Below the pieces are notes generated by a model. The model searched no databases and was not told the origin of the DNA. It worked only from the letters and a program-made list of their open reading frames with translations. The translations under genes and the position numbers were made by a program. Below are positions 34,108 to 43,312 of a stretch of 64,000 nucleotides of DNA, piece after piece. The DNA comes from VXYL01 sp965199915 (GTDB lineage Bacteria > Pseudomonadota > Gammaproteobacteria > Pseudomonadales > Azotimanducaceae), in NCBI GenBank assembly GCA_965199915.1, contig OZ241348.1:4092001-4156000 (forward strand). The letters are read 5' to 3'. Position 1 is the first letter of the stretch, and every line of letters starts with the position of its first letter.

Positions 34108-36111
34108 ATGCGTCCGCTCCCAACCCGCCATCGCTTTTCCGAATGGGATGGCAAGCAACAGACGCCGGTTTCGGCGGACGAAGCCCTCGGCGCGATGGCG
34201 GACGACCTCATGGAATACGGCGACTTGCGCTGGGCGATGCGCAACCTCCTCTCGCGGGGCATGCGGACCAAGGGCGGCCATCGGCCCGGCTTGCGCGAGA
34301 TGTTGAAGAACCTGCGCGATCGCAAGCGCGAAAACTTGGCGCGCTTCAATCTTGGCAGCATCTTCAAGGACATCGAAGCCAAGCTCGAAGAGATCCTGGC
34401 GATGGAACGCAAGACCATCGACGATTGGCTGGCCGGCGACGACGACGACTTCTCCAACCAAGCCTTGCGGCAAGTGGCGATGAGCAACCGCGAACACCTT
34501 GACGCGCTGCCCGAAGACGCGGCCGGGCGAATGCGCGAGTTGGAGAAGTACGAGTTTCTCAATCCACAGGCGCAACGCGACTATTTGGAGCTGTTGAATG
34601 CGCTGCGCAAGGCGATGACGCAAACCTTCTTCAACGACATCGAGAAGATGGTGAACAAGCTCTCGGCGGGCGACATCGAACGCATGAAGGACATGCTGCG
34701 CAATCTCAACGAGCTGCTTTCCAAGAAAGCGCAGGGAGTTGACCAAGACGTTCTGCAATCGCACTTTCGCGATTTCATGCGGAAGTTCGGCGACATGTTC
34801 GGCCAGCCGCAACCGCGGTCGCTCGACGAGCTGCTCGAACAGATGGGCCAGCAGATGGCCGCCGCGCAAGCGCTCTTCAACTCGCTGAGCGCGGATCAGC
34901 GGGCGCAATTGCAGTCGTTGCTTGAGGGCCGCTTCGGCGATCCCGCGCTGCAAGAGGAGTTGCAGCGTTTGGCGGAGGGCCTCGCCTCGTTCGCGCCCAG
35001 CGCCGGGCGCTACCGATTCACCGGCGAGGAGGATGTGGACCTCGACGCCGCGATGCGCTTGATGGGAGAGATGCAAGCGCTTGACGACCTCATCGCCCAA
35101 GTGCAGTCGGCGGAGCGGCATGGCGATTTGGATCGCATCGACGACGACCTGCTGCGCCAGTTGCAGGGCGACGACGCCGCGGACTCGTTGGACGACCTGA
35201 AAAAGCTCGCGCGCGCCTTGGAGGAAGCCGGCTACATCCGGCAAGAAGGCGACCGCTTTGCGCTCACGTCGCGCGGCTCGCGCATGATCGGCCAACAAGC
35301 GCTCGGCGAAATCTACGCGCGCCTGCGCCGGCAAAGCCTTGGCAATCACGCCTTGCCGGAGGAAGGACGCTTTGGCGAACGGCAGGAGCAGACCAAGCCG
35401 CACGAGTTCGGCGATCCGTTCCACCTGCACATGGCGCGCACCATACGCAACGCCATCGATCGCGACGGCCCGAAGACGCCCGTGGCGTTGCGCCACGAGG
35501 ACTTCGAGATCTACCGATCCGAACGCATCACGTCCACCGCCACGGCTCTGCTGGTGGACTTGTCCTGGTCCATGGCCTTGCGCGGATCGTTCCAAGCCGC
35601 GAAGAAAGTGGCGCTGGCGTTGCACAACCTCATCACCTCGCGCTATCCCAAGGACTCGTTCCACGTCATCGGCTTCGCCGCTTACGCCAAGGAATTGAAG
35701 ACGCAGGACTTGCCGTTCCTGCAATGGGACGAATACGTGCTCGGCACCAACATGCAGCACGCGCTCCTGCTTGCCGAGCGTTTGCTCTCCCGCCAAGCCA
35801 GCGGCACCAAGCAGATCATCATGATCTCGGACGGCGAACCCACCGCGCACCTGCAAGACGGCCGCGCCCGCTTCGCCTACCCGCCAACGGCGGAAACCTA
35901 CCGGGCCACATTGCGCGCGGTGAAGACCTGCACGCGCCGAGGCATCGCCATCAACACCTTCATGCTGGACGCCGACCGTTATCTGAAGGCGTTCATGGAC
36001 GCCATCGCCCGCATCAACGGCGGCCGCGTGTTCTACACCTCGCCGGAACGCCTAGGCGAGTACATCCTGGTGGACTACGTGCAACGCAAACGCCGACGGC
36101 TGGCGCGGTGA
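34108..36111 (+). CDS. VWA-domain protein paired with the AAA+ ATPase
   Basis: Protein of 667 residues. The long helical N-terminal two thirds is Glu/Leu rich with coiled-coil character (for example LAMERKTIDDWLAGDDDDFS). A C-terminal VWA domain follows from about residue 480, with MIDAS LLVDLSWSMAL (D-x-S-x-S), the Thr in YVLGTNMQHALLLAE and the Asp in IIMISDGEPTAHL. No signal peptide: cytosolic. Such MoxR-VWA pairs serve in metal insertion or protein-complex maturation; the client here is unknown. Confidence 0.88.
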   Translation: MRPLPTRHRFSEWDGKQQTPVSADEALGAMADDLMEYGDLRWAMRNLLSRGMRTKGGHRPGLREMLKNLRDRKRENLARFNLGSIFKDIEAKLEEILAMERKTIDDWLAGDDDDFSNQALRQVAMSNREHLDALPEDAAGRMRELEKYEFLNPQAQRDYLELLNALRKAMTQTFFNDIEKMVNKLSAGDIERMKDMLRNLNELLSKKAQGVDQDVLQSHFRDFMRKFGDMFGQPQPRSLDELLEQMGQQMAAAQALFNSLSADQRAQLQSLLEGRFGDPALQEELQRLAEGLASFAPSAGRYRFTGEEDVDLDAAMRLMGEMQALDDLIAQVQSAERHGDLDRIDDDLLRQLQGDDAADSLDDLKKLARALEEAGYIRQEGDRFALTSRGSRMIGQQALGEIYARLRRQSLGNHALPEEGRFGERQEQTKPHEFGDPFHLHMARTIRNAIDRDGPKTPVALRHEDFEIYRSERITSTATALLVDLSWSMALRGSFQAAKKVALALHNLITSRYPKDSFHVIGFAAYAKELKTQDLPFLQWDEYVLGTNMQHALLLAERLLSRQASGTKQIIMISDGEPTAHLQDGRARFAYPPTAETYRATLRAVKTCTRRGIAINTFMLDADRYLKAFMDAIARINGGRVFYTSPERLGEYILVDYVQRKRRRLAR

Positions 36112-36146
36112 GTGTGCCGCTTCCAAATAACGTGCGTCCAGTACCA

Positions 36147-37718
36147 CTAGCTTGGTGAAAACTGAAACAACACGCCATCAGCTTTTTCCGACACGATTTT
36201 CAATCCACGCATACTCAATAGATGGTTGAATTGCGACGGCTCGACGCACGTCTTCCCAACGCGGCGCGGCAGCCACAGCACATGAACCTCGCCAACCGCG
36301 CTGGCCGTCAACAGCCGCGGTCGAGTCGCAGTCGCCTTGCACGGAAGGGATCGATGGTCAACACCCGGTAGCCGTGTGTTTAGGTACGCAATGGCCGCGT
36401 CGTTGCTGAACAGCGTGCCGCCAGACACCGAGTGCTGAACGTGACGCAATATTGGCGAGTCGCGATACGCTGGATCAACATAGCCTAGGGTCCGATTGTT
36501 CGCCAACACGAAATTGATGGCCAACTGCCACGCGATCCACAAGCCAAGAAGAAAGACGAGAATGGTGCGCAAGGATTGTCCAGCACGACGACCCGCCCAA
36601 GGTCTCGCCAGCAGCACGTCAAGGGCCAAGAGGACAACGACGCAAGCGGGTAGATAGAGGGGAACAGAATACCGCATCTGGATAATATTGAACGTGGCCT
36701 CTAACGAAGCTGCATACAGAGCGGCGGAATAGCTGAGCGCATAGATGCCGAATATCGAAAAGGTGCATCCGTCGACATGTTTTTTCGCAGGGGTCGGATT
36801 CCGACTCAGAAACACGCCGGTCGCCACAACGAAACTTGCCAACGTAACCACGACGACCCATGTGACGATGGCGGCGCTCGATGTCGAATAGGCGATCGGC
36901 AGGTCGGGCACAATCCAATGCTCAATGGTCCCGCCAATCGACTGGAGTGCATCGGTGTACGCATGGCGGACGAATTCGGTTCTATCTCCCGTTACAGTTC
37001 CGGTGTGCAGCACCGAGCGGAGTGCCAACACGCAAGGGCCGGCGCTGGCAACGACAACGTAGACACCCACGCGGAGTACCTTCGCCCGAAGCGCCACACC
37101 CCTTTGTAAAACCAATAACAAGCAGATTGCGACGAAAACCGCCACGCCGATGTGGCGCGTGAGGCAAGCCATGTCCGTGAAAAAGGCCGCGAAGAGGAGC
37201 GGCTTGGGATCTAGTCCCCGTAGTGCTCTATCCGCTTGCACCAACGCGGTGGTGGTGAAAAAGACGAACGCGGTCTCGGACATCACATGGCAGGCGAAGT
37301 AGACAAGCGGCCAGCCAACGGCTACGCAGATGCAGAGTTGAAAACGCAGTGTCGCAGAACCCATCCTATTACGCAGCAATCGAGCCACGATATATAGAGT
37401 GAGCGCGAACAGAATCGCGTTCAACCACCCCGCGACATCCATCGGGTCGAACACGCCAAAGGTTGCGACAGCGAGCAATACGGAGTACATCGGTGGCCAA
37501 TACACTACGGGTACCCCGTAAAGGAAATCTATGTACCCGTCACCGGCCATGAGGCTTCGCGCACCATGGATGTACACGGCAGAGTCGTACTCGGCCGAGA
37601 TTCCAAGAGAAAGCAAATGGAGGATCACAACTCCACAGCCGAACATGGCTACGAGCACATCCACGACGATGCCCCGGAATGCGGGACGACTCCGGGGCGG
37701 ACTTTTGGACTCAGCCAT
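36147..37718 (-). CDS. GT-C-type polytopic membrane protein (putative glycosyltransferase)
   Basis: Protein of 523 residues with about ten hydrophobic helices. The first loop has SAEYDSAVYIHGARSLMAG (acidic D-S motif) then VVYWPPMYSVLLAV, and CLTRHIG occurs near residue 185. The same loop and motifs occur in the gene at 40735, so they are paralogues. GT-C enzymes use dolichyl- or polyprenyl-linked sugars. No lipid-carrier genes are near. I begin at ATG 37718 (a GTG lies directly before it). Codon use and GC content look lower than the neighbours, a sign of possible transfer. It is convergent with the VWA gene. Confidence 0.75.
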   Translation of the reverse strand: MAESKSPPRSRPAFRGIVVDVLVAMFGCGVVILHLLSLGISAEYDSAVYIHGARSLMAGDGYIDFLYGVPVVYWPPMYSVLLAVATFGVFDPMDVAGWLNAILFALTLYIVARLLRNRMGSATLRFQLCICVAVGWPLVYFACHVMSETAFVFFTTTALVQADRALRGLDPKPLLFAAFFTDMACLTRHIGVAVFVAICLLLVLQRGVALRAKVLRVGVYVVVASAGPCVLALRSVLHTGTVTGDRTEFVRHAYTDALQSIGGTIEHWIVPDLPIAYSTSSAAIVTWVVVVTLASFVVATGVFLSRNPTPAKKHVDGCTFSIFGIYALSYSAALYAASLEATFNIIQMRYSVPLYLPACVVVLLALDVLLARPWAGRRAGQSLRTILVFLLGLWIAWQLAINFVLANNRTLGYVDPAYRDSPILRHVQHSVSGGTLFSNDAAIAYLNTRLPGVDHRSLPCKATATRPRLLTASAVGEVHVLWLPRRVGKTCVEPSQFNHLLSMRGLKIVSEKADGVLFQFSPS

Positions 37719-37799
37719 CACGACGTTGATCGGATCCGCGAAGTCCGCGAAGCAAGAGCCGACACTTGGGAGTTTTTTTTAAGAGCGCAAGACGTGTCT

Positions 37800-38966
37800 T
37801 CAATAGGATCGCGGCAATCCCAACACATGCTCCGTCACGTAGTTCAGCACCATTTCCTGTGAAATCGGCGCGAGGCGCTGCAGGCGCGCTTCCCGCCAAT
37901 AGCGTTCCACATGGAATTCGCGGGCGTAGCCGAAGCCGCCGTGGGTTTGCACCGCTTGGTCCGCGGCTTGGAAGCAAGCGTCCGCCGCCAGCCACTTCGC
38001 CATGTTCGCTTCCGCCCCGCATGGCCGCCCGTTGTCGAGAAGCCAAGACGCCTTGCGGATCATCAACTCGGCGGCGTCGAGGCGCATGCGCGCTTCCCCC
38101 AGTGGAAACGACACGCCTTGGTTCATGCCGATGGGCCGGTTGAAGACCACCCGCTCGCCGGCGTAATTCACGGCGCGGCGCAGGGCGGCGCGGCCGATGC
38201 CCAGCGCTTCGGCGGCCACCAAGATGCGTTCCGCGTTCAAGCCGTCCAGCAGATACCGAAACCCCCTTCCCTCCTCGCCCACGCGATCGGTCACATGTAC
38301 GGGCAGATCGTCGTAGACCACTTCGCAGGTGGCCACCGCGTTGCGACCCACTTTGTCGATGGGCGAGATCGTCACTTCCGGACGTTGGATTTCCGCGAGG
38401 AGCAGCGTCATCCCCTCGGTGCGCTTGGCCACCCTGTCCCGCGACTGCGTGCGCACCAACAACAGCACGCGCTCGCAATCGAGCGCCTTGGTCGTCCACA
38501 CCTTGCGGCCGCGCACGATGTAGTGGTCGCCCTCGCGCCGCGCCGTGGTGGTGATGGCCGTGGTGTCCGTGCCGGCGTCCGGCTCGGTGACGCCGAAGCA
38601 GACATGCAGATCGCCGCTCGCCACCCGCGGGAGGTACTTCTGCTTCATGTCCTCGTCGCCGTGGCGAACCACCGGGTGCATGCCGAAGATGGAGAGGTGG
38701 ATGCCGCTCGCGCCGTTCATCGCCGCGCCCGACGCGGCCACCTCTTCGAGCACGATGGACGCCTCGGTGATGCCGCGGCCGCTGCCCCCGTAGGCTTCCG
38801 GAATGGCGATGCCTATCCAACCGTCCGCCGCCAACGCGTTGTAGAAATCCCAAGGAAAGGCGTGTTCGCTATCGCACTTGCTCCAATACTCGTCCGGGAA
38901 GTTCGCGCAGATCTTGGCGATGGCGTCGCGGATGAGCTGGTGCTCGTCGGTGGTCTCGAAATTCAT
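37800..38966 (-). CDS. Acyl-CoA dehydrogenase family protein (first copy)
   Basis: FAD-dependent enzyme of 388 residues. N-terminal helices (MNFETTDEHQLIRDAIAKIC), the flavin site VCFGVTEPDAGTDTTAI and VWTTKALDCERVLLL, and a C-terminal domain with AVQTHGGFGYAREFHVERYW, a classical ACAD end. It oxidises acyl-CoA to enoyl-CoA; chain or branch specificity is unclear. The start is ATG 38966, an internal Met of a longer open frame, since the upstream residues are not ACAD-like. No acyl-CoA ligase or ETF genes nearby. Confidence 0.93.
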   Translation of the reverse strand: MNFETTDEHQLIRDAIAKICANFPDEYWSKCDSEHAFPWDFYNALAADGWIGIAIPEAYGGSGRGITEASIVLEEVAASGAAMNGASGIHLSIFGMHPVVRHGDEDMKQKYLPRVASGDLHVCFGVTEPDAGTDTTAITTTARREGDHYIVRGRKVWTTKALDCERVLLLVRTQSRDRVAKRTEGMTLLLAEIQRPEVTISPIDKVGRNAVATCEVVYDDLPVHVTDRVGEEGRGFRYLLDGLNAERILVAAEALGIGRAALRRAVNYAGERVVFNRPIGMNQGVSFPLGEARMRLDAAELMIRKASWLLDNGRPCGAEANMAKWLAADACFQAADQAVQTHGGFGYAREFHVERYWREARLQRLAPISQEMVLNYVTEHVLGLPRSY

Positions 38967-39094
38967 GCCGTGAAGCGTAGCACGGGCGGTCGCAGTCCGC
39001 AGTCGCGCCGGCCCCAAACGCCACGCGCGTTGGCGTACAATCCGTTTTGGCGACGCCACGTCGGCGCGTCGCGTTGCGAATCGAGAGGACGCCC

Positions 39095-39973
39095 ATGCCA
39101 GCCGCTATTCTCAACGGCAATGCCATCGCGCGCGCCGCGCGCGGAGCCATAGCCGCCAAGGTGCGGGATCGATTGGCGTGCGGCTTGCCGGCGCCGGGGC
39201 TTGCCGTCTTGCTCGTGGGGGACGATCCGGGATCGGCGATCTACGTGCGCCTGAAACGCAAGGACTGCGAGCAAGTGGGGTTCACCGCCGACGTGCGCCA
39301 CCTGCCCGCCAACCTGAGCCAAGCGGATCTGATCGCGATCATCGACGCGTTGAACGCCGATCCGACATTCCACGGCATTCTTGTGCAACTGCCCTTGCCC
39401 AAGCACATGGACCCGGTTTCGATCACCGAGCGCATCGCGCCGAGGAAGGACGTCGACGGCGTACACCCGCACAACATGGGACGGCTGGTGCTGCGGGAAC
39501 CGACCGCTCGCGCCTGCACGCCCAAGGCGGTGATGGCGTTGCTTCGCCACACAGGTGTGCAACTGCGCGGCATGCACGCGGCGGTGGTCGGAGCGTCGAA
39601 TCACGTGGGGCGGCCGATGGGCTTGGAATTGCTGCTGGTCGGCTGCACGGTAACCACTGTGCATCGCTTCTCCCACGACGCCCGCACGCACGTCGCGCGC
39701 GCGGACATCGTCGTGGCGGCTACCGGCAAGGCGGGCCTCATCGGCGCGGAGTGGATCAAACCCGGCGCCATCGTCATCGATGTCGGGATCACGGCGCAAG
39801 CGGACGGTAGTTTGTGCGGTGACGTGCGGTTCGACGAAGTGGCCGAGAAGGCCGCTTGGATAACCCCCGTGCCGGGCGGGGTCGGGCCGATGACGCGCCT
39901 TTCCATTCTCGAAAACACTCTGGCGGCGGCCGCCGCCGCCGACTCTCTGCCAGCGCAAGAGACTGGCCGCTGA
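39095..39973 (+). CDS. folD: Methylenetetrahydrofolate dehydrogenase/cyclohydrolase
   Basis: Bifunctional cytosolic enzyme of 292 residues for C1-tetrahydrofolate interconversion. It has the catalytic Y-x-x-x-K (SAIYVRLKRKDCEQVGF), the HGILVQLPLPKHMD signature, KDVDGVHPHNMGRL, the NADP-binding VVGASNHVGRPMG, and the C-terminal TPVPGGVGPMTRLSILENT. ATG 39095 has GAGAGG nearby upstream. Its last three bases overlap the lpxH start. Confidence 0.97.
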   Translation: MPAAILNGNAIARAARGAIAAKVRDRLACGLPAPGLAVLLVGDDPGSAIYVRLKRKDCEQVGFTADVRHLPANLSQADLIAIIDALNADPTFHGILVQLPLPKHMDPVSITERIAPRKDVDGVHPHNMGRLVLREPTARACTPKAVMALLRHTGVQLRGMHAAVVGASNHVGRPMGLELLLVGCTVTTVHRFSHDARTHVARADIVVAATGKAGLIGAEWIKPGAIVIDVGITAQADGSLCGDVRFDEVAEKAAWITPVPGGVGPMTRLSILENTLAAAAAADSLPAQETGR

Positions 39974-40686
39974 GCGCGCTCTTCGTCTCCGATCTGCACC
40001 TCGACGAGTCGCGGCCGGCGGCGCTGGAGGGTTTTGCGCGGCTGCTGCGCGCGGACGCCGGCGCGGTGGACGCCATCTACGTCCTCGGCGACCTGTTTGA
40101 AGTGTGGGTGGGCGACGACGACGACCGCCCCATCGCCAACCGAGTGCGCGACGCGCTCGCCGCGGCGGCGCGGCACTGTCGGATTTTCGTGATGCGCGGC
40201 AACCGCGACTTCCTGTTCGGCGAGCGCTTCGCCGACGACACGGGAGCGACGCTGCTGCCGGACCCCGCCCTGGCGGAGGTTGACGGCGAGCGGCTATTGC
40301 TCGCGCACGGCGACGCCTACTGCACGGGAGACGCCGAATACCAGCGCGTGCGGGCGCAGCTCCGCTCCGCGGCTTGGCGGCGCGACGTGCTGTCGAAATC
40401 TCTGGCCGATCGGCGCGCGTTGGCCGCCAAGATGCGCGCCGCCAGCATGGCGGCCAACGCGAACAAGCCGGACAACATCATGGACGTGGCCGGGCAGGCC
40501 GTGGAAGACGCGCTCCGCCATGCTGGCGTGGAAACGCTGATTCACGGTCACACGCATCGCCCCGCCATCCACAATCTGCGCGGCGGACGCCGCCGCATCG
40601 TGCTCGGCGACTGGAACCGTTGCGCGTGGAAGCTGACTCTGCGCGGTGGCGATGCGGCGCTCACATGCTTCGCACTTGACGAATGA
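39970..40686 (+). CDS. lpxH: UDP-2,3-diacylglucosamine hydrolase
   Basis: Metallophosphoesterase of lipid A synthesis, 238 residues. The signature blocks are SDLHLDESRPA, YVLGDLFEVWVGDDDD, RGNRDFLFGERF, HGDAYCTGDAEYQ and LIHGHTHRPAIH. Alignment with known LpxH (240 residues) puts the first residue at LSALFVSDLHL, where the only codon available is CTG (39970), overlapping the folD stop (CTGA). The next upstream start would be TTG 39856, far inside folD. So an unusual CTG start or re-initiation is likely. The enzyme means an LPS-type outer membrane. Confidence 0.92.
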   Translation: MSALFVSDLHLDESRPAALEGFARLLRADAGAVDAIYVLGDLFEVWVGDDDDRPIANRVRDALAAAARHCRIFVMRGNRDFLFGERFADDTGATLLPDPALAEVDGERLLLAHGDAYCTGDAEYQRVRAQLRSAAWRRDVLSKSLADRRALAAKMRAASMAANANKPDNIMDVAGQAVEDALRHAGVETLIHGHTHRPAIHNLRGGRRRIVLGDWNRCAWKLTLRGGDAALTCFALDE

Positions 40687-40734
40687 ATGGTCAAGTCTTG
40701 CGGCAGGACGCGCGCCCCGCAGGGCGCGCACTAA

Positions 40735-40779
40735 GTGAACGCGCTGACGCATCAATTCAACCTTGACGGAGCGCTAGGC
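40735..40779 (+). repeat. Repeat R4, solo copy supplying the start of the GT-C gene
   Basis: Its first 29 bases are identical to those at 52604-52632 (GTGAACGCGCTGACGCATCA then ATTCAACCT), followed by a diverged GGAGCGCTAGG end. Read in frame it encodes MNALTHQFNL, which becomes the N-terminus of the gene it precedes. Confidence 0.8.
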
Positions 40780-42774
40780 CCTTCCCGGAGCGGTGCGCTC
40801 TTGCCCGTCGCGCTGGGAATCGCCGCCGCGTGTCTCGTTCTGCTGCGGCAAACGGAGTTTGGGCCCGGGCTCTCGCCGGATTCCGTCGCCTACATCTCCT
40901 TGGCGCGCAACCTGTACGCCGGCGAAGGTTTCGTTCCTTTTGATGGCCGGTCTACCTACTGGCCACCCCTCTTTCCCCTAGTCCTCGCGGCCACCGGCAC
41001 CTTGCACGACGACCTGATTGCCGCGGCGGCGGTAGTGAACGCGGTCGCGTTCGGCTTGACGGTGTTCTTGGTCGCGGTTTGGCTTCGCCGCTACGTGTCT
41101 CCCCTGTTGGTGGCTTGGGCGGGCATAGGGCTTGCGCTTTCGCCGGCCGCGGGTGTGGCCGCCTATGTTTGGTCGGAATCGGTGTTCGTCTTGTTCGTGG
41201 TGGCGGCGCTCTCTTCCCTGGACCGCTTCCTGGCCACTGGCACGCGCAAGGCGTTGGTCGTCTGCGCTGGATTCGCCGCCCTGTGCTGCCTAACTAGGCA
41301 CGCCGGGGCAAGCGTGCTGGTGTGCGGTGTCGCGCTGATCGCGACGCGCGCCACGCTCCTCACACTGACGCTAAAACGGAGAATCCGCGCCGCGGCGATT
41401 TTTGCGGTCATTGGATCTGTGCCCACGGCCTCTTGGATGGTGCGCAATCTACGGGTTTTGGGCTCTCCGATGGGCGACCGGTCTCCATTTGACGAACAGT
41501 TCTCGGCCCCGGACACCGTCCGCATGATGGTGGAAACGACCTTGCATGGCGTCGTGGGGCCCAAAGTGTTGGATTGGATCGCTTCTTTCGCGCCGGCCGG
41601 CGGAGGAACGGCGTACCTGCTGGCTTGGCTGTTCGCCGTTTGCGGATTGATCGGCTGCGCGCTCGCGTGGCGGAGGATGGGGCCTAGCCCGGGGGCTAGC
41701 GTGGCGGTGGCGGGCGGGTTCGCGCTCTGCTACCTCGCCTTCATGGTCGTGGCATCCCCCTTGGGTGGATTGAATGCCGAGCCGCGGTTCGCAGTGCCGC
41801 TCAACGTGTCGATGTTGGTGGTGCTGGCATTGACCTTCCACGCCTGTGGCGCCCGCGTGTGGTCGGCGACCGCCGGGTGGGACGGGGAACTGGCTGCGTG
41901 GCGCCGATGGCTGGTCCGCTCGGTCATCGTGGCGGCCCCGTCCTTGTGGTTGGTCCAATGGGTGGCGCCCAACGTCGCGGAAATAAAGCAGTGGGCGCAA
42001 TCCGGTGGCGACGGCTACGGAGCGCGGCGATGGGCCGAATCGGAGACCTTGGCCCATTTGAAATCGACCGCCCTCAAGGGCCTTCTGCTCAGCAACGACT
42101 CGTTGGCGGCGTATCTGGCGACCAGCGGTGATGGCGCGGCGCATCGTTCCGGAGGTCTTCGGATCGACCGCTTGTGGGACAACATCCCCCCAGCAAGCCA
42201 TGTTGTTTGGTTTTACGCGCCGCGATTGCGGAAGTCCACGGACCTAATGGCGTTTCTTGCCGCTTCCCCAAATTTGAAATTGATTGCGACGCATGCCGAT
42301 GGCGCCACCTTCCAACAAGCAAGCAGGGCGAGCAAGGAGGCGGGCGGGGAAGGTGCCGGCGACGCCGCAACGCAACTCGCCGAGGCGCTGTTGCGTCGCG
42401 CGCGGCAAGGCAAACTCGTGGCGGCGTCCTATTTTGATGTGTATTTGCACGATTCGGGAAAACGCTTGACATATGTGAGGCGTGACTGCGCGCCCGCCGA
42501 TGTTGGCCCGCCGTTTTTTCTCCATGTGACGCCCAAGGATCCCGCCGAGCGGCACTTCGCACTGCCGCACGACCGATGGCGTCCGCCTTTGGTCGACTTC
42601 CACAACTTGGACTTTGGGTTTGCCCCGCACGGTGTTCGCGTAGATGGACTGTGTGTCGCCACCAGTGCCTTGCCGAGCTTTGACATCGCGCAAGCCCGCA
42701 CCGGCCAATGGCGGCCGGGCACGGGGGAGACGATCTGGAGTGCGGCATTTGCCGGGCGGCACATCCTCAAGTAG
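40735..42774 (+). CDS. GT-C-type polytopic membrane protein (putative glycosyltransferase) with repeat-derived N-terminus
   Basis: Protein of 679 residues: ten or more hydrophobic helices in the first 420 residues, then a soluble tail. The first loop has LSPDSVAYISLARNLYAGEG (acidic motif) and STYWPPLFPLVLAA; CLTRHAGASVL occurs near residue 185. The same features occur in the gene at 36147. Residues 1-15 come from the R4 repeat, so the native start may be TTG 40801, which leads into the first helix. The 3' end (RHILK then stop) overlaps repeat R2. No glycosyl-carrier genes next to it. Confidence 0.75.
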   Translation: MNALTHQFNLDGALGPSRSGALLPVALGIAAACLVLLRQTEFGPGLSPDSVAYISLARNLYAGEGFVPFDGRSTYWPPLFPLVLAATGTLHDDLIAAAAVVNAVAFGLTVFLVAVWLRRYVSPLLVAWAGIGLALSPAAGVAAYVWSESVFVLFVVAALSSLDRFLATGTRKALVVCAGFAALCCLTRHAGASVLVCGVALIATRATLLTLTLKRRIRAAAIFAVIGSVPTASWMVRNLRVLGSPMGDRSPFDEQFSAPDTVRMMVETTLHGVVGPKVLDWIASFAPAGGGTAYLLAWLFAVCGLIGCALAWRRMGPSPGASVAVAGGFALCYLAFMVVASPLGGLNAEPRFAVPLNVSMLVVLALTFHACGARVWSATAGWDGELAAWRRWLVRSVIVAAPSLWLVQWVAPNVAEIKQWAQSGGDGYGARRWAESETLAHLKSTALKGLLLSNDSLAAYLATSGDGAAHRSGGLRIDRLWDNIPPASHVVWFYAPRLRKSTDLMAFLAASPNLKLIATHADGATFQQASRASKEAGGEGAGDAATQLAEALLRRARQGKLVAASYFDVYLHDSGKRLTYVRRDCAPADVGPPFFLHVTPKDPAERHFALPHDRWRPPLVDFHNLDFGFAPHGVRVDGLCVATSALPSFDIAQARTGQWRPGTGETIWSAAFAGRHILK

Positions 42775-42840
42775 CACGTGCCGAGGCGACGACAGACGGG
42801 CGCGCCATTTGCCACGTCAATTCGGAATCGAACCGCTAGC
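42754..42840 (+). repeat. Repeat R2, inverted-repeat partner of 45460-45546
   Basis: 87 bp matching the reverse complement of 45460-45546 at 85 positions. It overlaps the end of the GT-C gene at 40735-42774 and the stop of the DUF1289 gene. With its partner it brackets DUF1289-purF-cvpA. Confidence 0.88.
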
Positions 42841-43312
42841 AGATCGTTCCCCCGCGCACCAGCGTCTTGAAACTCGCCTCGTAGTGCGCCTGCGAGCGGA
42901 GATAGAACTCGCGGTCGATGGCGGCTAGCGCCCGCCCGGTGTCAAGGGTCGCGTCCCGAGTTGGCGCAAGGCCCAGCGCGGCAAGCGGCAGCGGCCGCAG
43001 CCGCATCGTCTGGAAGGCGAGCGCTTCCGCCTTCGCGTTCGGTGCAACTCCGGCGCGCCGAGCGGCGGCGCGCAGCAGCGCCGCATCGGCGATTCGCACA
43101 TGCGCCCGCACGCTTTCGGCCAGCAATTGCCGCAAGCGCCGCCACACGGCTGCGCGTTGGATCTCTTCGTATCCATTCCACGCCACGACCTCGTGCGCGA
43201 ACCGCTTGCAGCCGCGGCACACCAAGTCGCCGTAGGTGGTGGAGCACACGCCGACGCACGGCGTGCGGCGCAGGCGTGCGGTGGTTCGCGCGGCGGCGTC
43301 TTGGTCAGGCAT
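42836..43312 (-). CDS. DUF1289-containing protein with long C-terminal extension
   Basis: Protein of 158 residues. The N-terminus carries the DUF1289 pattern TPCVGVCSTTYGDLVCRGCK with four Cys, followed by RFAHEVVAWNGYEE; a metal-binding role is likely. DUF1289 proteins are normally 60-90 residues, so the Ala/Leu-rich tail is an extension. It overlaps the purF stop by 8 bp and is downstream in the same unit. Function unknown. Confidence 0.82.
   Translation of the reverse strand: MPDQDAAARTTARLRRTPCVGVCSTTYGDLVCRGCKRFAHEVVAWNGYEEIQRAAVWRRLRQLLAESVRAHVRIADAALLRAAARRAGVAPNAKAEALAFQTMRLRPLPLAALGLAPTRDATLDTGRALAAIDREFYLRSQAHYEASFKTLVRGGTIC

Noticed and set aside
32656..36111. norQ-norD accessory genes for norCB
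   Set aside because: ATPase far longer than NorQ, the pair is 8.5 kb from norB, and the VWA protein has a different layout.
37772..37783. Intrinsic terminator at the T-run
   Set aside because: No stable stem before it on the plus strand and no plus-strand gene ends there.
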